The translations under genes were made by a program, and so were the position numbers. Below the pieces are notes generated by a model that did not search any database, was not told where the DNA came from, and was given only the letters and a program-made list of their open reading frames with translations. A DNA stretch of 64,000 nucleotides from NCBI GenBank assembly GCA_041660405.1, contig JBAZWL010000019.1, positions 25,381 to 89,380 on the forward strand. The letters run 5' to 3'. Positions 42,539-53,223 of the stretch are shown piece after piece; positions within the stretch are counted from its first letter, which is position 1, and every line of letters starts with the position of its first letter. The DNA comes from Taibaiella sp041660405 (GTDB lineage: Bacteria > Bacteroidota > Bacteroidia > Chitinophagales > Chitinophagaceae).

Positions 42539-43708
42539 TCAGGATAATACCTTCTGAACATGAGCACAGGAAAAACCCGCTCCTGTTGTCATTCCTTTAC
42601 CGCCAATACCGGTAACAATATGGATGCGGTTCTCTATAGTATGCTGATAGATTTCCTTTTGCGGATGTTGGGCGTAGAAGCCTGTCCAGTTACGGGCTAT
42701 AGACCAGTCATTAAGGTCAAGTATTCGTTTCGCCTCCCTTAGTATAATATCGTTAATCGCCATCTCATTATAGAAAATACCCAGGTCATCCTGATCAGCT
42801 ATAGGTGCGTATTCATGTGAGTCCCCTATGATGATACTGCCGTCCTCTCTTTGTTTGAAAAGGATATGAATACCGAAATCCCTGCAATCCTGTGGCACAT
42901 CGGCACTATCCAGTTTTTTGTACGCAGCAGTCGTCGTAAAGCTTTCATATCTTCGGATAGTTAGTCCAGTCAGTATATTACCTGGCAAATGCACATGGGG
43001 AAGTGGCTTGGTAGACATCATATTCAACTTGGAAACAACCAGCCCGCTTTCCATGAACAACTCTGGAAAAAGTATTTTAAAATCACGTCCGGAACACACA
43101 AAACAATGTTCCGAGGTATAGGTCATTTTATCGGCAGTAGTTACGGTACATTTTCCGGCATTGGTCGTTACATCAATTACAGCACAATGGGTACGGTACG
43201 AGAAAGCCTCTTTAAACTTTAGACTAAGATATTCCTGTACCTTATGGATCATTAACTCGGGTTCTGCGGAAATTTCCTGCGGAAAGAACAATGCCCCTTT
43301 GGCATAACCAGTTTGCAATACCGCATACTTTTCTATTACTTGTTCTTTCGTCCATAAATTACTATCGTAACCGGAATGGCTAAAACGGGCATGTATTTCT
43401 TCCAGCACTGCTACTTCCGAATCCGTTGATGCAATATAACAAGAACCGTTATTCCTGATACCTATGTTGTATTCCTGTTGTATCTCCCGGTAAATAGCAG
43501 TGGCTATCCTGCCATAAGCATGCCATTCACCTTCGGGCGGGAGACCGGAAGGTACCACTTGTCCGAAATTGCGCACCGTAGCCTCCTGGGCACGCTTATC
43601 CTTTTCCAGCAAAAGTACTTTCTTCCCCATCTTCAATGCCTGGTAGGCGTGAAACGTGCCTAATGCACCTGCGCCCACCACTATAATATCAAATTGGTTG
43701 TAATTCAT
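42539..43708 (-). CDS. FAD-dependent amine oxidase, TIGR03364 type
   Basis: A 389-residue DAO-fold flavoenzyme with FAD-binding DIIVVGAGALGTFHAYQALKMGKKVLLLEKD and the family pattern QEATVRNFGQVVPSGLPPEG, ending HIVTGIGGKGMTTGAGFSCAHV. It resembles TIGR03364, a clade noted for association with phosphonatase-like hydrolases (TIGR03351), one of which is encoded at 55374 here. Oxidative deamination of an aminophosphonate is the proposed role of that clade. No signal peptide, so it is cytoplasmic. It follows the LamG gene cluster on the same strand after a hairpin at 43740-43768. Confidence 0.85.
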   Translation of the reverse strand: MNYNQFDIIVVGAGALGTFHAYQALKMGKKVLLLEKDKRAQEATVRNFGQVVPSGLPPEGEWHAYGRIATAIYREIQQEYNIGIRNNGSCYIASTDSEVAVLEEIHARFSHSGYDSNLWTKEQVIEKYAVLQTGYAKGALFFPQEISAEPELMIHKVQEYLSLKFKEAFSYRTHCAVIDVTTNAGKCTVTTADKMTYTSEHCFVCSGRDFKILFPELFMESGLVVSKLNMMSTKPLPHVHLPGNILTGLTIRRYESFTTTAAYKKLDSADVPQDCRDFGIHILFKQREDGSIIIGDSHEYAPIADQDDLGIFYNEMAINDIILREAKRILDLNDWSIARNWTGFYAQHPQKEIYQHTIENRIHIVTGIGGKGMTTGAGFSCAHVQKVLS

Positions 43709-43739
43709 TAAATTTTAGTTGAACATTATGGTAAAATCA

Positions 43740-43768
43740 CCCCATAAACTTGTTATGGGTTTATGGGG
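43740..43768 (-). terminator. Hairpin between the LamG gene and the FAD oxidase gene
   Basis: CCCCATAAAC (43740-43749) pairs with GTTTATGGGG (43759-43768), a perfect 10-bp stem with a 9-base loop. Only a weak T-rich tract follows on the minus strand, so it may attenuate rather than fully stop transcription into the oxidase gene. Confidence 0.45.
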
Positions 43769-43787
43769 CAATTGTATATATCGTTAC

Positions 43788-45830
43788 CTACCTTTTTATG
43801 ATCAGTTTTTTAATAATACTTTGTTTACCGCTCATTATCAGTTCTGCAAAATAGACTCCATCCGAAAAATCAGCAGTATTAAGTTGTGTTGAATTTCCTG
43901 CAACATCTTTTGTCATCAATACCTGTCCTACAATATTTTTCAACAGTATCCTGGTTATCGGTAATTCCTGTTCCCACGAAATAGTTACCTGGTTATGCGC
44001 AGGATTGGGATATAGTTTAATAACGTCAGGTTTGCTTACTGCAGTAACAGAAGAAGCACCTCCTGTAGTAGAAAAAGTGTAAGGACCCTGCCAGGGATTT
44101 AAACCCACAGAACAACTATCCTGTATATAAAATGCATAAGCCGTACCCGGGGTCAATCCGGTCAGGATTCTTTGATGCTCATTGATCCGGGAAGCTAAAA
44201 TACCCGTACCTATACCAAACCCGGCCACCCCATATTCAATATTCCAGGTTGTTGCGTCTCCTGCCCAAGTCGCTTTTGCCGCATGGTCGGTAATATCTGT
44301 AACCTGTACACTATCAACCTTCTCACAAGCCAGTGTTCTGAAGGTATAAGGTCCTTTCCAAAAGCTTACCTGGGTTGTATCGTTCGGGCAGACTTCCTGC
44401 ACATAAAAGCTATACAAAGTATTAAGAGCAAGCCCTGATAAGTGGTAACTGGTTGTATTTAGATTTTGCACCAATGTTCCTGCCATATCCGGATTAAAGA
44501 GCCCTGTACCATACGATAGGTGCCAACGGTTTCCACCACCTGAAACCCACGTTACATCAGCATTGTGCCGATCCAGGTTCTGTACACCAAGTGCAGATGG
44601 TGTGTCGCAAGTAATATTATGGACAAAGTTGCCTACAATGACTTCATTCCTTCCAGTTTTATTATTAATCAGAAACTCGTTTCCATTGATATCTTTAATA
44701 GCCCCCCAGACGCTCCATTGGGAATCGGCAGTCTCACGCCTGTACAAGTCAATCCCGCTATAATAGGTAACCGCACCAGGAAAAGTAGCATAATCATAAG
44801 TCATATTATACTCCGTGGTATCCGACACGGGGAAAATACCAAAACATACACTGTCATTACCGAGGTTGGGAATTCCGCTGGCCGAGTTGAGGATACCGTT
44901 TATTCTGTAAACATGAATACCCTTCATACTATTCCCCATATTGGAAAGTTTAAGTATACCGTTTGCCATTGAGCCAAGGGTAACCACCTGTCCGGAAAAG
45001 TTTATAAAGCTGTTGGAATAAAACAGGGAGGAAGTATCGCCAATAGCAGCGGCACTAAAAACCCTTTCAGGATTTCCCGACAAAGTACCTGTAAATAGAC
45101 CAGCAGTGCTCAAAGTCAGGTTATTGGCAACACTACCGTCCGGCTCATCAAACCGATAATATGCTAATAAATCACTTTCATTGCCATTAAGCTTGCGACA
45201 CATGTATTCCCTTATTTCATTTTCAGACCGTATATCTTTCCAAAACCTGACTTCATCCAGTTCGCATTTGATGCGATCGGGATATGCTCCGGCACCATCT
45301 TGCCCTAAACGTACAGGTAAAGCTGAAACCAATGTTTTACCCACATCGCCCGATATATCAACCGGTGTACCGACCGCAATGCCATCGACAAATGCAGTAA
45401 TCAGCCCGCTTCTATCAACAAGGATGGCAATATGATTCCATCTTTCCGGCGATGCTATAGGAATATCAAAGTCGCGACGGGTACCACCTGCGGGTTTAAA
45501 ATTGAACCTCAATTTGTTGGGACCGCTTGCACGCCAACATAGGTTGAAACCTATATTCCCTCCACTGCTCCAATTCTTATTTGAAATAAGTGCTGGGTCT
45601 GAAGTAGGGTTATTGAACTTAGCCCAAAACTCAATAGTGAAATTGGTAGTAGCCAATGAATCGGACAAGGCAGTACCCAGGTTAAAATGATCGTTAGATA
45701 TATTATCTGAGAATAAAGCAGCTTTTCCCGCACCCTGTCCGAACGTACTAAGACTTCCTATTGCAAATAGCAGTATACAAGGAAGAAGATACTTGCTGCA
45801 TTTAAAGAAATATTTTGTGTGGTTTTTCAT
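43788..45830 (-). CDS. T9SS-secreted LamG/FN3 surface protein (shorter paralogue)
   Basis: A 680-residue secreted protein: signal peptide, then a LamG/concanavalin-like domain (NFTIEFWAKFNNPTSDPALISNK, RWNHIAILVDRSGLITAFVDG, CELDEVRFWKDIRSENEIREYM, LLAYYRFDE). A beta-rich middle and two FN3-like repeats follow, each ending in GPYTFRT or GPYTFST. The end is a type A T9SS sorting domain (VIKLYPNPAHNQVTISW to GVYFAELIMSGKQSIIKKLIIKR). It should be displayed on or released from the cell surface. Probably a carbohydrate-binding or adhesive protein. Paralogue of the next gene. Confidence 0.9.
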   Translation of the reverse strand: MKNHTKYFFKCSKYLLPCILLFAIGSLSTFGQGAGKAALFSDNISNDHFNLGTALSDSLATTNFTIEFWAKFNNPTSDPALISNKNWSSGGNIGFNLCWRASGPNKLRFNFKPAGGTRRDFDIPIASPERWNHIAILVDRSGLITAFVDGIAVGTPVDISGDVGKTLVSALPVRLGQDGAGAYPDRIKCELDEVRFWKDIRSENEIREYMCRKLNGNESDLLAYYRFDEPDGSVANNLTLSTAGLFTGTLSGNPERVFSAAAIGDTSSLFYSNSFINFSGQVVTLGSMANGILKLSNMGNSMKGIHVYRINGILNSASGIPNLGNDSVCFGIFPVSDTTEYNMTYDYATFPGAVTYYSGIDLYRRETADSQWSVWGAIKDINGNEFLINNKTGRNEVIVGNFVHNITCDTPSALGVQNLDRHNADVTWVSGGGNRWHLSYGTGLFNPDMAGTLVQNLNTTSYHLSGLALNTLYSFYVQEVCPNDTTQVSFWKGPYTFRTLACEKVDSVQVTDITDHAAKATWAGDATTWNIEYGVAGFGIGTGILASRINEHQRILTGLTPGTAYAFYIQDSCSVGLNPWQGPYTFSTTGGASSVTAVSKPDVIKLYPNPAHNQVTISWEQELPITRILLKNIVGQVLMTKDVAGNSTQLNTADFSDGVYFAELIMSGKQSIIKKLIIKR

Positions 45831-45997
45831 CTTTGTTCTGATTTATAGAATCAAATAATAGATTCCTAATTAGTTTATTGTTGTTAACTCGTAACCGGGT
45901 GTACATAAGATTTTTTATCCCTGATCCGAATGATATAAATCCAGGTTATTTTATTGTAGCATGCCCAAGCTATACAATCAACGGAGCATAGGTGTAC

Positions 45998-48394
45998 CTA
46001 ATCCAGTTTCAGAATTTTTTGCTGACATTTGAAATCATCTCCCCATACTTCGATAAAATACATAGCGTTCTTCAGGCTCGAAACATCAATAACCGCTTCC
46101 GTCTTTCCCTGCACATTCACGGAAAGCACCGGAAGCCCCAGACTGTTCTTTATATATATTTGTTGCAGTTTCTTGTCATCTGAAAGCAGAGAAATTTTTA
46201 AAACACCCTTAACCGGGTTAGGATAAATCAGCACTTTAGCGTCATTGTCAGAGGTGGATACTATTGAAGTAGTTGCTACGGACGTATGGAATGTGTACGG
46301 ACCAGACCATGGATTTGTTCCTGCATTACAGGATTCCTGCAAATAGTAAGCATATTCCCTGTCTGGCGTCAGCCCTGCAAATGAATATTTTGGCTCCGGA
46401 AGTCTCGACAAGGAATAGCCACTCCCTAATTCAAATCCAGCCTGCCCGTACTCAATATTCCAACTTGTGGCATCACTGACCCATGTAGCCTCTGCAGTGG
46501 TTGATGTAATATTATTTGTACTTATATTGGTGGCTTTGTTACAAGATAGTGTCCTGTAAGTAAATGGCCCTACCCAATCACTGTTCAGGATACTTGCATT
46601 GGGACACTGGGCTCTTATATAAAAGTCGTAACTGAAATTAACAAAAAGATTATTCAATGCGAACCGCTTTTCCGTTACATCCTGTTCAATCCCTAGGGTT
46701 ATATTACCAAAGCCTTGTGGGCCCCATACTACAGTATACCCTTCGGTTGCCACACCGTCATCTTCCCACTTCAGAACCATAGATGTCCTTGTAATACTAT
46801 CTGCAATGATACTATATGGCTCAGGACATACCGTCAATGTATTAAAATTGAAAGGCCCTACCCAAGCGCTGGTGTTATTAACCCCGCAGGAGTCCTTCAT
46901 ATAGAAATCATAACTGGTTGCTAACGACAGATTGTCCAGGAACAATGAATCTGAGAAGGAAACAACACTATTACCCGTACCCGGAACGTATTGGTGCAAT
47001 CCGTATTCTATAATATGCGCAGGTGCTGTTGACTGCCATCTTAAGACCGCACTATTAGTGTCTATATCTGTTGCCGTGAGATTAACCGGCACAGGACAAG
47101 AAGGAGTAATAAAATCCGCCAAAATAAATTCCTCAACATTCCAGGTATGATAGCTTGACAGGTTATAAGTTATAGTATTGTTCAGTGCATCAGATTGAAT
47201 CCAGGGACTGGCGCTATTATCCTGCCGGTGATACAAATGCAGGCTTGCTGCGTTTGCCACTGCATTCGGGTAGTTTGTATAATCATATTTCGCCTTGAAA
47301 CCAGCATTATTACCGGTAGCGTAAAGCACATCTACTACCGGAAAAACTCCAAAATACTGACTGGTAGTGCCTATATCATGAATAGACTGCGTATCATTGG
47401 GTGATCCATTTATCCTGTACACCTGCATTCCCCAGGTATCATCAGAAATACTGTCAACAATAAGTGACCCCTGTCCCGGAGCAGCGATAGATAAGGAAGC
47501 CGTATCCCATACATCAGGAAAATTATTCCATACCGTAGGAACATTACTTGTATCCGCATACATATAAACACTCTCATCACCTAAAGCTGCTCCACTTAAA
47601 ATCCTTTCCGGGTTGTTCTCCAATGTACCCGTAAACTGCGTGACATAGTTGGTAGCACTGTTATCTATTATGCTACCCGTTGTTTCATCCATACGATAGT
47701 AGGCCAGAAGCCCAGCTTCATTACCCGAAAGTTTATGACACATATTAGCCCGCAACTGCTCTTTGGAGCGTGATGTTTTCCATATCCTTACTTCGTCAAT
47801 GTCCATATCAGTCGAGTCGCCATATATTCCTGTTCCGTCACTTCCTAACCTTAATGGCAAACCAGCAGTTATAGACTTACCTGCATCCTGTGATATATCA
47901 TAGTAAATACCTGTTTGCAATCCGTTAATATAACAAACAGCAAAACCGTTGCGGTCAATAGTCATGGCAAGGTGATTCCACTCTTGCGGATTAACAAATG
48001 GTACGCTGTAATTGATACGGGTTCCCCCTTCTGGTCTAAAATGGAAACGGAGGTTATACCAGCCACCGGAGGGTCTCCAGGTCCAATAGATTCCAGGACT
48101 GTTTTCTTCATCAATATCCTTATTGCCTAATAAAACCTGCAATTCGTTTACATTGTTCCAATGGATGCGCATTTTTACCCACATTTCTATTGTAAAATTA
48201 GAAGTAGCAATAGAATCTGAGATTGCAGCACCCAGGTTCATATTACTTACTGTATTACCAGGTATACGGATAGCTCGCTGTGCCCCTTGTGCGGAAACCA
48301 TACTGACATTGACCGCCATGATACCGGTAAAGAACAAAGCAATAACAGCTACATAACGGAGATAATGGGCTGACTTATAGTTAATCTTTTTCAT
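45998..48394 (-). CDS. T9SS-secreted LamG/FN3 surface protein (longer paralogue)
   Basis: A 798-residue protein with the same plan as its downstream paralogue: signal peptide, LamG domain (NFTIEMWVKMRIHWNN, EWNHLAMTIDRNGFAVCYING, DIDEVRIWKTSRSKEQLRANM, LLAYYRMDETTGS), beta-rich middle, three FN3-like repeats (GPFNFNT, GPFTYRT, GPYTFHT) and a T9SS sorting domain (VLIYPNPVKGVLKISL). It has one more FN3 repeat than the other. The two genes lie in tandem, 167 bases apart, so a local duplication with repeat loss or gain is likely. Surface binding role inferred. Confidence 0.9.
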   Translation of the reverse strand: MKKINYKSAHYLRYVAVIALFFTGIMAVNVSMVSAQGAQRAIRIPGNTVSNMNLGAAISDSIATSNFTIEMWVKMRIHWNNVNELQVLLGNKDIDEENSPGIYWTWRPSGGWYNLRFHFRPEGGTRINYSVPFVNPQEWNHLAMTIDRNGFAVCYINGLQTGIYYDISQDAGKSITAGLPLRLGSDGTGIYGDSTDMDIDEVRIWKTSRSKEQLRANMCHKLSGNEAGLLAYYRMDETTGSIIDNSATNYVTQFTGTLENNPERILSGAALGDESVYMYADTSNVPTVWNNFPDVWDTASLSIAAPGQGSLIVDSISDDTWGMQVYRINGSPNDTQSIHDIGTTSQYFGVFPVVDVLYATGNNAGFKAKYDYTNYPNAVANAASLHLYHRQDNSASPWIQSDALNNTITYNLSSYHTWNVEEFILADFITPSCPVPVNLTATDIDTNSAVLRWQSTAPAHIIEYGLHQYVPGTGNSVVSFSDSLFLDNLSLATSYDFYMKDSCGVNNTSAWVGPFNFNTLTVCPEPYSIIADSITRTSMVLKWEDDGVATEGYTVVWGPQGFGNITLGIEQDVTEKRFALNNLFVNFSYDFYIRAQCPNASILNSDWVGPFTYRTLSCNKATNISTNNITSTTAEATWVSDATSWNIEYGQAGFELGSGYSLSRLPEPKYSFAGLTPDREYAYYLQESCNAGTNPWSGPYTFHTSVATTSIVSTSDNDAKVLIYPNPVKGVLKISLLSDDKKLQQIYIKNSLGLPVLSVNVQGKTEAVIDVSSLKNAMYFIEVWGDDFKCQQKILKLD

Positions 48395-48435
48395 TGTTCT
48401 TTTTTTTGATTGTGGTAGTTTTTTAACGGGGGGGA

Positions 48436-49725
48436 TTAACGTAATACCATTTTCCTGGTAGTCGACTTATTGCCGTATTGTACCTGTAAACTGTATAAAC
48501 CTTTAGGCAAATGTTTCAGATCAAATCTGGTTTTTCCCATAGTATCTCCCTTTACACTTACCATTTTTTGTTCTACCACCTGGCCCGCAATATTGACAAT
48601 AGTAATTTTAACTGTCCCCGCAATGTCTTTAAATACGATATCGAAAGCGCCATCATTAGGATTCGGATATACACCGAATGCAACAGCAGCATCTTCTACA
48701 TCTTCAACATAGGTCGGACCCGATGTAGTATCCGTCATAAGCCAGGACTTACCATCCAGATCCCATAGTATATTCTCTTCCGGATGCCCGCAACCCGTAC
48801 CTCTTACTAAATGGTCCAACGCCGTTACAGCTATATCCGTCAATACTGGTGTATTTTTCAGCATTGTGGTGTCAACCGGATTATCGCCCATCACATAACT
48901 GCCGGGGTCGTTACCTGTAATTTGTAAATGCGGTATATCTTCACCAGCCGCGATCCACCATATATGTCGTTCAGTATTGGCATTGCCGCCGTGAGACAAA
49001 CCAATACCACCATGGTCTGTAGACAAGAGGATCAACCAGTTTTCGTCATCGATGCTGGGTCTGCTTTTCAAGGCATTCAATACTTCACCAATTTGAGCAT
49101 CGATATCCTGTATCTGGTTGATGTAGATAGGATTGTTCGGATCGAATCCCGTACCATGGCCTCTTCCGTCTACCTCATCGTAATGTATAAACAATACATC
49201 CAGGTCCGGATTCATAAGCTGTATAATGGCACTGTTGGTCACTGCGTGTTGCCATGCATCTCCTGCGTCAATAGATTTGTCAAAACCGCTGTTGTACACA
49301 TATCCATAAGGACTGTTACTATTAGCAGAGGGATCGTTCATCTGGTCCCAGGTAATTACTTGTATAGCTTTCAGGTCTGGACGGCACTCTTTAGCCCTTT
49401 TTATGAAATAGGGATAGTTATTATAATCTGCGTTAGCGTAACTGTTGTTGGTTACCCTATGTTTGGACTCCCACACGCCGGTCATCATGTCACTCCATGA
49501 TGCACCACTTGAAGTTATACCGCAATGCCAAGAATCGAAAGTGTACAGACCTACATTTACCAAAGAGTCAATAACGGGTGTATTGGCTTGCTGTAAGGCA
49601 TCGGAACGTACGCCGTCTATTCCGATAAATAATACTTTCCGCACTTTTTCTTGCTGTTGTGCGTTTACCATTTCAACGCTCGATAACAGTGCTAAAGCTG
49701 TCAGGGTAAAGAATAATTTTTTCAT
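48436..49725 (-). CDS. T9SS-secreted type I phosphodiesterase/alkaline-phosphatase-superfamily enzyme
   Basis: A 429-residue exported enzyme with signal MKKLFFTLTALALLSSVEMVNA. The catalytic domain is of the type I phosphodiesterase/nucleotide pyrophosphatase kind. D37 in FIGIDGVRSD is a metal ligand, the nucleophile loop is TSSGASWSDMMTGVWESKH, and DLDVLFIHYDEVDGRGHG and LSTDHGG carry the remaining Asp/His ligands. The C-terminal 80 residues are a T9SS sorting domain (AFGVYPNPNDGAFDIVF). It probably releases a phosphorus compound outside the cell. An ATG at 49752 would add nine residues before the signal. Confidence 0.9.
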   Translation of the reverse strand: MKKLFFTLTALALLSSVEMVNAQQQEKVRKVLFIGIDGVRSDALQQANTPVIDSLVNVGLYTFDSWHCGITSSGASWSDMMTGVWESKHRVTNNSYANADYNNYPYFIKRAKECRPDLKAIQVITWDQMNDPSANSNSPYGYVYNSGFDKSIDAGDAWQHAVTNSAIIQLMNPDLDVLFIHYDEVDGRGHGTGFDPNNPIYINQIQDIDAQIGEVLNALKSRPSIDDENWLILLSTDHGGIGLSHGGNANTERHIWWIAAGEDIPHLQITGNDPGSYVMGDNPVDTTMLKNTPVLTDIAVTALDHLVRGTGCGHPEENILWDLDGKSWLMTDTTSGPTYVEDVEDAAVAFGVYPNPNDGAFDIVFKDIAGTVKITIVNIAGQVVEQKMVSVKGDTMGKTRFDLKHLPKGLYSLQVQYGNKSTTRKMVLR

Positions 49726-49769
49726 TTTTTGATTTTTTAAATTGTGGTACATTTACTTATTACATTTGC

Positions 49770-52718
49770 TCAATTAAAAGTATACCTAATACCTGCCAGG
49801 CCCCTGATGCTATAATATTCTGTTTTTAATGGCCGCTCTATACGTCCCCTGTATAATCTGAAAGGCGTATTGGTCAGGTTGTTTACTTCCATGAATGCCG
49901 AAAAATTGCCATGGAATTTGTAGGAAAAGGAGAGATCAAGGGTCATGCTCTTACCTACATAGGTGTCAAAATCATTATCCTGGTGCAGGATCATGGTTTT
50001 GGAGTTATCGTTCGGATCTTTTATTGCAAAAAGATTAAGTTCAAATAAGTAAGGATCCCTGTAGTTTAATCCGACCCTGGCAGTAAGCTTGCTGTTTTCA
50101 AAAGAAAGGTAGGCGTTCAATACACTTGGTGACTGTCGAGGCAATGCCTGCATAGTCTCCCTTGCTTCAATTTTCATGCGGGAATGGGTATAGGAGTAAT
50201 TGAGCCCTGCTCCCACATCTTTCAAGATACCCGGCAAAAATTTCAGTTTGCTAAAAAAGGAAAGCTCAATACCCATAGCATAGGCGAAAGCTGCATTCTG
50301 ATATTTTTTAGCAACCACACCCCCAGGAATCTGAAATTCATTGGCAACGCCATTCGTATCCGCATCACTGCTTTCGAATGCTGTGTAGATATGGTCCTGT
50401 ACATTTTTGTAAAAAGCCGCGACACTAAACATGCCCGCTGCACCTAAATACTGTTCGTATGCCAGATCAAAATTCCAGGAATAAGTGGGCCTTAAATTCG
50501 GGTTGCCAAATACGATATCGAAGTTGGAGTAGTCCATTGTTGCGGCTCCGGGTTTTATCTCGTTAAAATTGGGCCTTCTAAAAGTTCTGGTAACAGCAGC
50601 CCTTAGATTATCGTTATGGGTAAGGGCATATTTCACATTGAGCATCGGCAATAAAGACAGATAATGTTTCCCGGATTTTACCTGGGTTAAGGCCACAGTA
50701 CCTAATGCAGGATCGACCACCAATACTGAGTCCGCTGTTACTTCAGGAAGCGTGTATTCCGCCCTGAAACCCGGGACAACCGTTAATCTGGCGTTAGGCG
50801 TCCAGGTCAACATAGCATATCCGGCATACACTTGCTCCGCATAGGCATAGCTTGACCCTACAACCTGCCTGAAATAAGGCGTACGCACGCCAAAGGGAAT
50901 ATGCACCAGTGTGTCTCCCATTTGATTTACAAACCCATCCAGACCGTCCTCCGTAAGAAAAGGGAACATATTGCCTTTATAAGGTGTGCCCAATTCTTGT
51001 AAAAAACCTCCTCTTTCGTTAATGGTAACCGGGCTGTAACGGTCGTAAATAATGGGTTTGCCGTAGGTCTTATTCCTTTCCCACGATTCCAATCCGACCT
51101 TACGTTCCCCGGTTTTCTTCCTGTATTTCCCCCCAAACTTTAGCTTTAATTGGCTATTGATAGAATAATTAAGATCCAAACCAGCAACCAACGGATCCTT
51201 TTCAAAAGTTCTATTGGTTTCGGAGTATGCCCTGGTAAAGGAAAACATGGTGTCTTCTGCGTTGATGGCAAAAACATTGTTATACTTTGGCTGGATATTT
51301 TTGTAATTATCGCCATATCCGGGTATGGGACTGTCAATATCCAGTACCTTCATCCGGTTAAAAGCATTCCTTTCATCCGTGACATTCCCATCCTTGTCCA
51401 GGTAGAGAAAATCGGTAAAATGAACCGCTTTTTCAAATTCAACCACGTGATAACCGTTCCTGTCGTCACCGTTTCCGAACGGGAGATTACCATAATGGAA
51501 CTGGTTACTATTGGAGGAGATAACCCAATCAGCCTTCAATTTTGCAGACAGGTTAACATTGCCTCCAAGCTCCACGCCCATAAACCGCGTCTGCATTATA
51601 TCGTGTATATTCTGCAACTTTATAGACTGTCCCCACCCCGTACTCCAATTGAACATGGTCTTCCTGTTCACCTCCTCGTCGTTCATACTGCCATAAATTC
51701 CTTTAAGGTATACTTTGGTATTCTCATTCAATTTATACTCCAATGTGGTATTGAACCCCAATGTATTTCTCTTCCCTTCATAGTCTCTCAATTCCAACCT
51801 TGTTAAGGAATGATCCAGATTACTGCCATAGTACACCTGATAATTGTCCGTGGCCCAGTTTCGGGCATACCAAGAGCCACCGAAAAAGTAGCCGAACTTC
51901 CCGTTTTTACTCCTGTTGCCATAAGCTAATCAAGCATTATAAACAGGTTTCTGTGCCTGTGCATTATACCCACCCCCTAAAGAGGCCTGTATTGTTTTTT
52001 TAACCGGCGCTCCTTTGGTGATAAAGTTGGCGCTGCCTCCGATGGCATCACCTTCCATATCAGGTGAAAGCGTTTTGGAAACAACGATATAGTCTACAAG
52101 ACTGGAAGGGAAGATATCAAAATTCATTGCCCTCGTTTTGGAATCCTCATCGGCTACAGGCATCCGGCTTCCGTTTACTAAAGCAGCACTCCAATCAGAA
52201 GGAGTACCCCTGAATGATATAAACCGGCCCTCTCCCTGATCAGATTCCATAACAACACCTGGCAGGCGCTGTACAGCTTCCGCCACATTGCGGTCCGGCA
52301 ATTTGGCAACACCTTCTGCCGAAACAATATTGGCGAAAACATTGGAAGCCTTCATCATATTCAACGCCTTAGTTTCCGTGCCTTTTATATTGCCCACCAC
52401 CTTGACTTCGTTAAGCGTCTGACGCGTTAATGCAATGATGCCCAGATCAAGATTTTCCTTAAGTTCCAGGTTTTTTTGGAATGGCTCATGTCCAAGTGAA
52501 GATACCCTGAGTATATAATCGCCGGGCGGAATATTGGTGAGTTCAAAGCGGCCATCATAATCTGTAATTGTATTGTAGGGTTGTCCTACCAGGTTAATCA
52601 CAATGCCGGGCAAGGTTTCCCCGTTATCTACGACTGTGCCCTTTACCGTAAAAAGCTGAGCGAATAAAGAAAGGGGCAAAAAGCAAATAATTAATACTGA
52701 AAATATTTTTTTAGTCAT
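49770..52718 (-). pseudogene. TonB-dependent receptor interrupted by one in-frame TGA
   Basis: A 982-codon outer-membrane receptor gene read in one frame from 52718 to 49770, with a single TGA at 51930-51932. Before it are a signal peptide, a carboxypeptidase-regulatory-like domain (FTVKGTVVDNGETLPGIVINL) and the plug (AEGVAKLPDRNVAEAVQRLPGVV ... GGSANFITKG). Right after it the same frame continues LAYGNRSKNGKFGYFFGGSW and the full beta barrel to an aromatic terminal strand (RGLAGIRYTFN). There is no frameshift or other damage. The gene starts 2 bases after the His-rich protein stop. It resembles Caulobacter-type (TIGR01782) receptors with no SusD partner. Confidence 0.85.
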
Positions 52719-52720
52719 CG

Positions 52721-53212
52721 TTATTTAGGTAAATGTTTGTGGTCGTTAACTTCCTGGTGAGTGCCGTCATGATGGTGCTTGGGATCCGGAACTGCCACTT
52801 TGGGATGAAAGCGGTCCTGGTGTTCCATTAAAAGGCTAACGTAATAAGCACTATTGAAATATTGCACCACCGGTATTATCACATCGTAAAAATCATTGGT
52901 GAAATAATATTGTTGCTTGTCGGTTTGGATTCCTGCAAACAAGTTTTGGTATTTTGTCAGTGCATCCCTGAGCAACTCCTCCGGCCTTTCTTCCGGGTTG
53001 GTTTCGAGACGGTACTTTTTTAATTTGTACCTGTCGCCCGCTATCAGGATTTCATGTTTAAGTATATCAATGTTAATGACCATACCGATGCTGTCCTTAA
53101 CATTCAACATGGTTGATTGCGCATTGATTTTCTCATAACCTACCAACAGCGGCAAGACGACCAACAGCCCTATTGCCCGTTTCTTTTTCGATATGCCATT
53201 GTTCTTTTTCAT
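52721..53212 (-). CDS. Secreted protein with His-rich C-terminus
   Basis: A 163-residue protein with a signal peptide (KKRAIGLLVVLPLLVGYEKINAQ). It has a small alpha/beta body (IGMVINIDILKHEILIAGDRYKLKKY, ELLRDALTKYQNLFAGIQTDKQQYYFTNDFYDVIIPVVQYF) and a His-rich end (HPKVAVPDPKHHHDGTHQEVNDHKHL) that could bind metal. I recognise no family. It is the first gene of the minus-strand operon, lying 2 bases before the TonB receptor, so translation is probably coupled and it may act with the receptor. An ATG at 53239 would place nine residues before the signal. Confidence 0.75.
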   Translation of the reverse strand: MKKNNGISKKKRAIGLLVVLPLLVGYEKINAQSTMLNVKDSIGMVINIDILKHEILIAGDRYKLKKYRLETNPEERPEELLRDALTKYQNLFAGIQTDKQQYYFTNDFYDVIIPVVQYFNSAYYVSLLMEHQDRFHPKVAVPDPKHHHDGTHQEVNDHKHLPK

Positions 53213-53223
53213 GTCTGCGAGGG

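Noticed and set aside
51930..51932. TGA in the TonB receptor as selenocysteine
   Set aside because: The site is in a variable barrel-start segment where no catalytic Cys is expected, and I see no stem-loop directly after it. A nonsense mutation or sequencing error is simpler.
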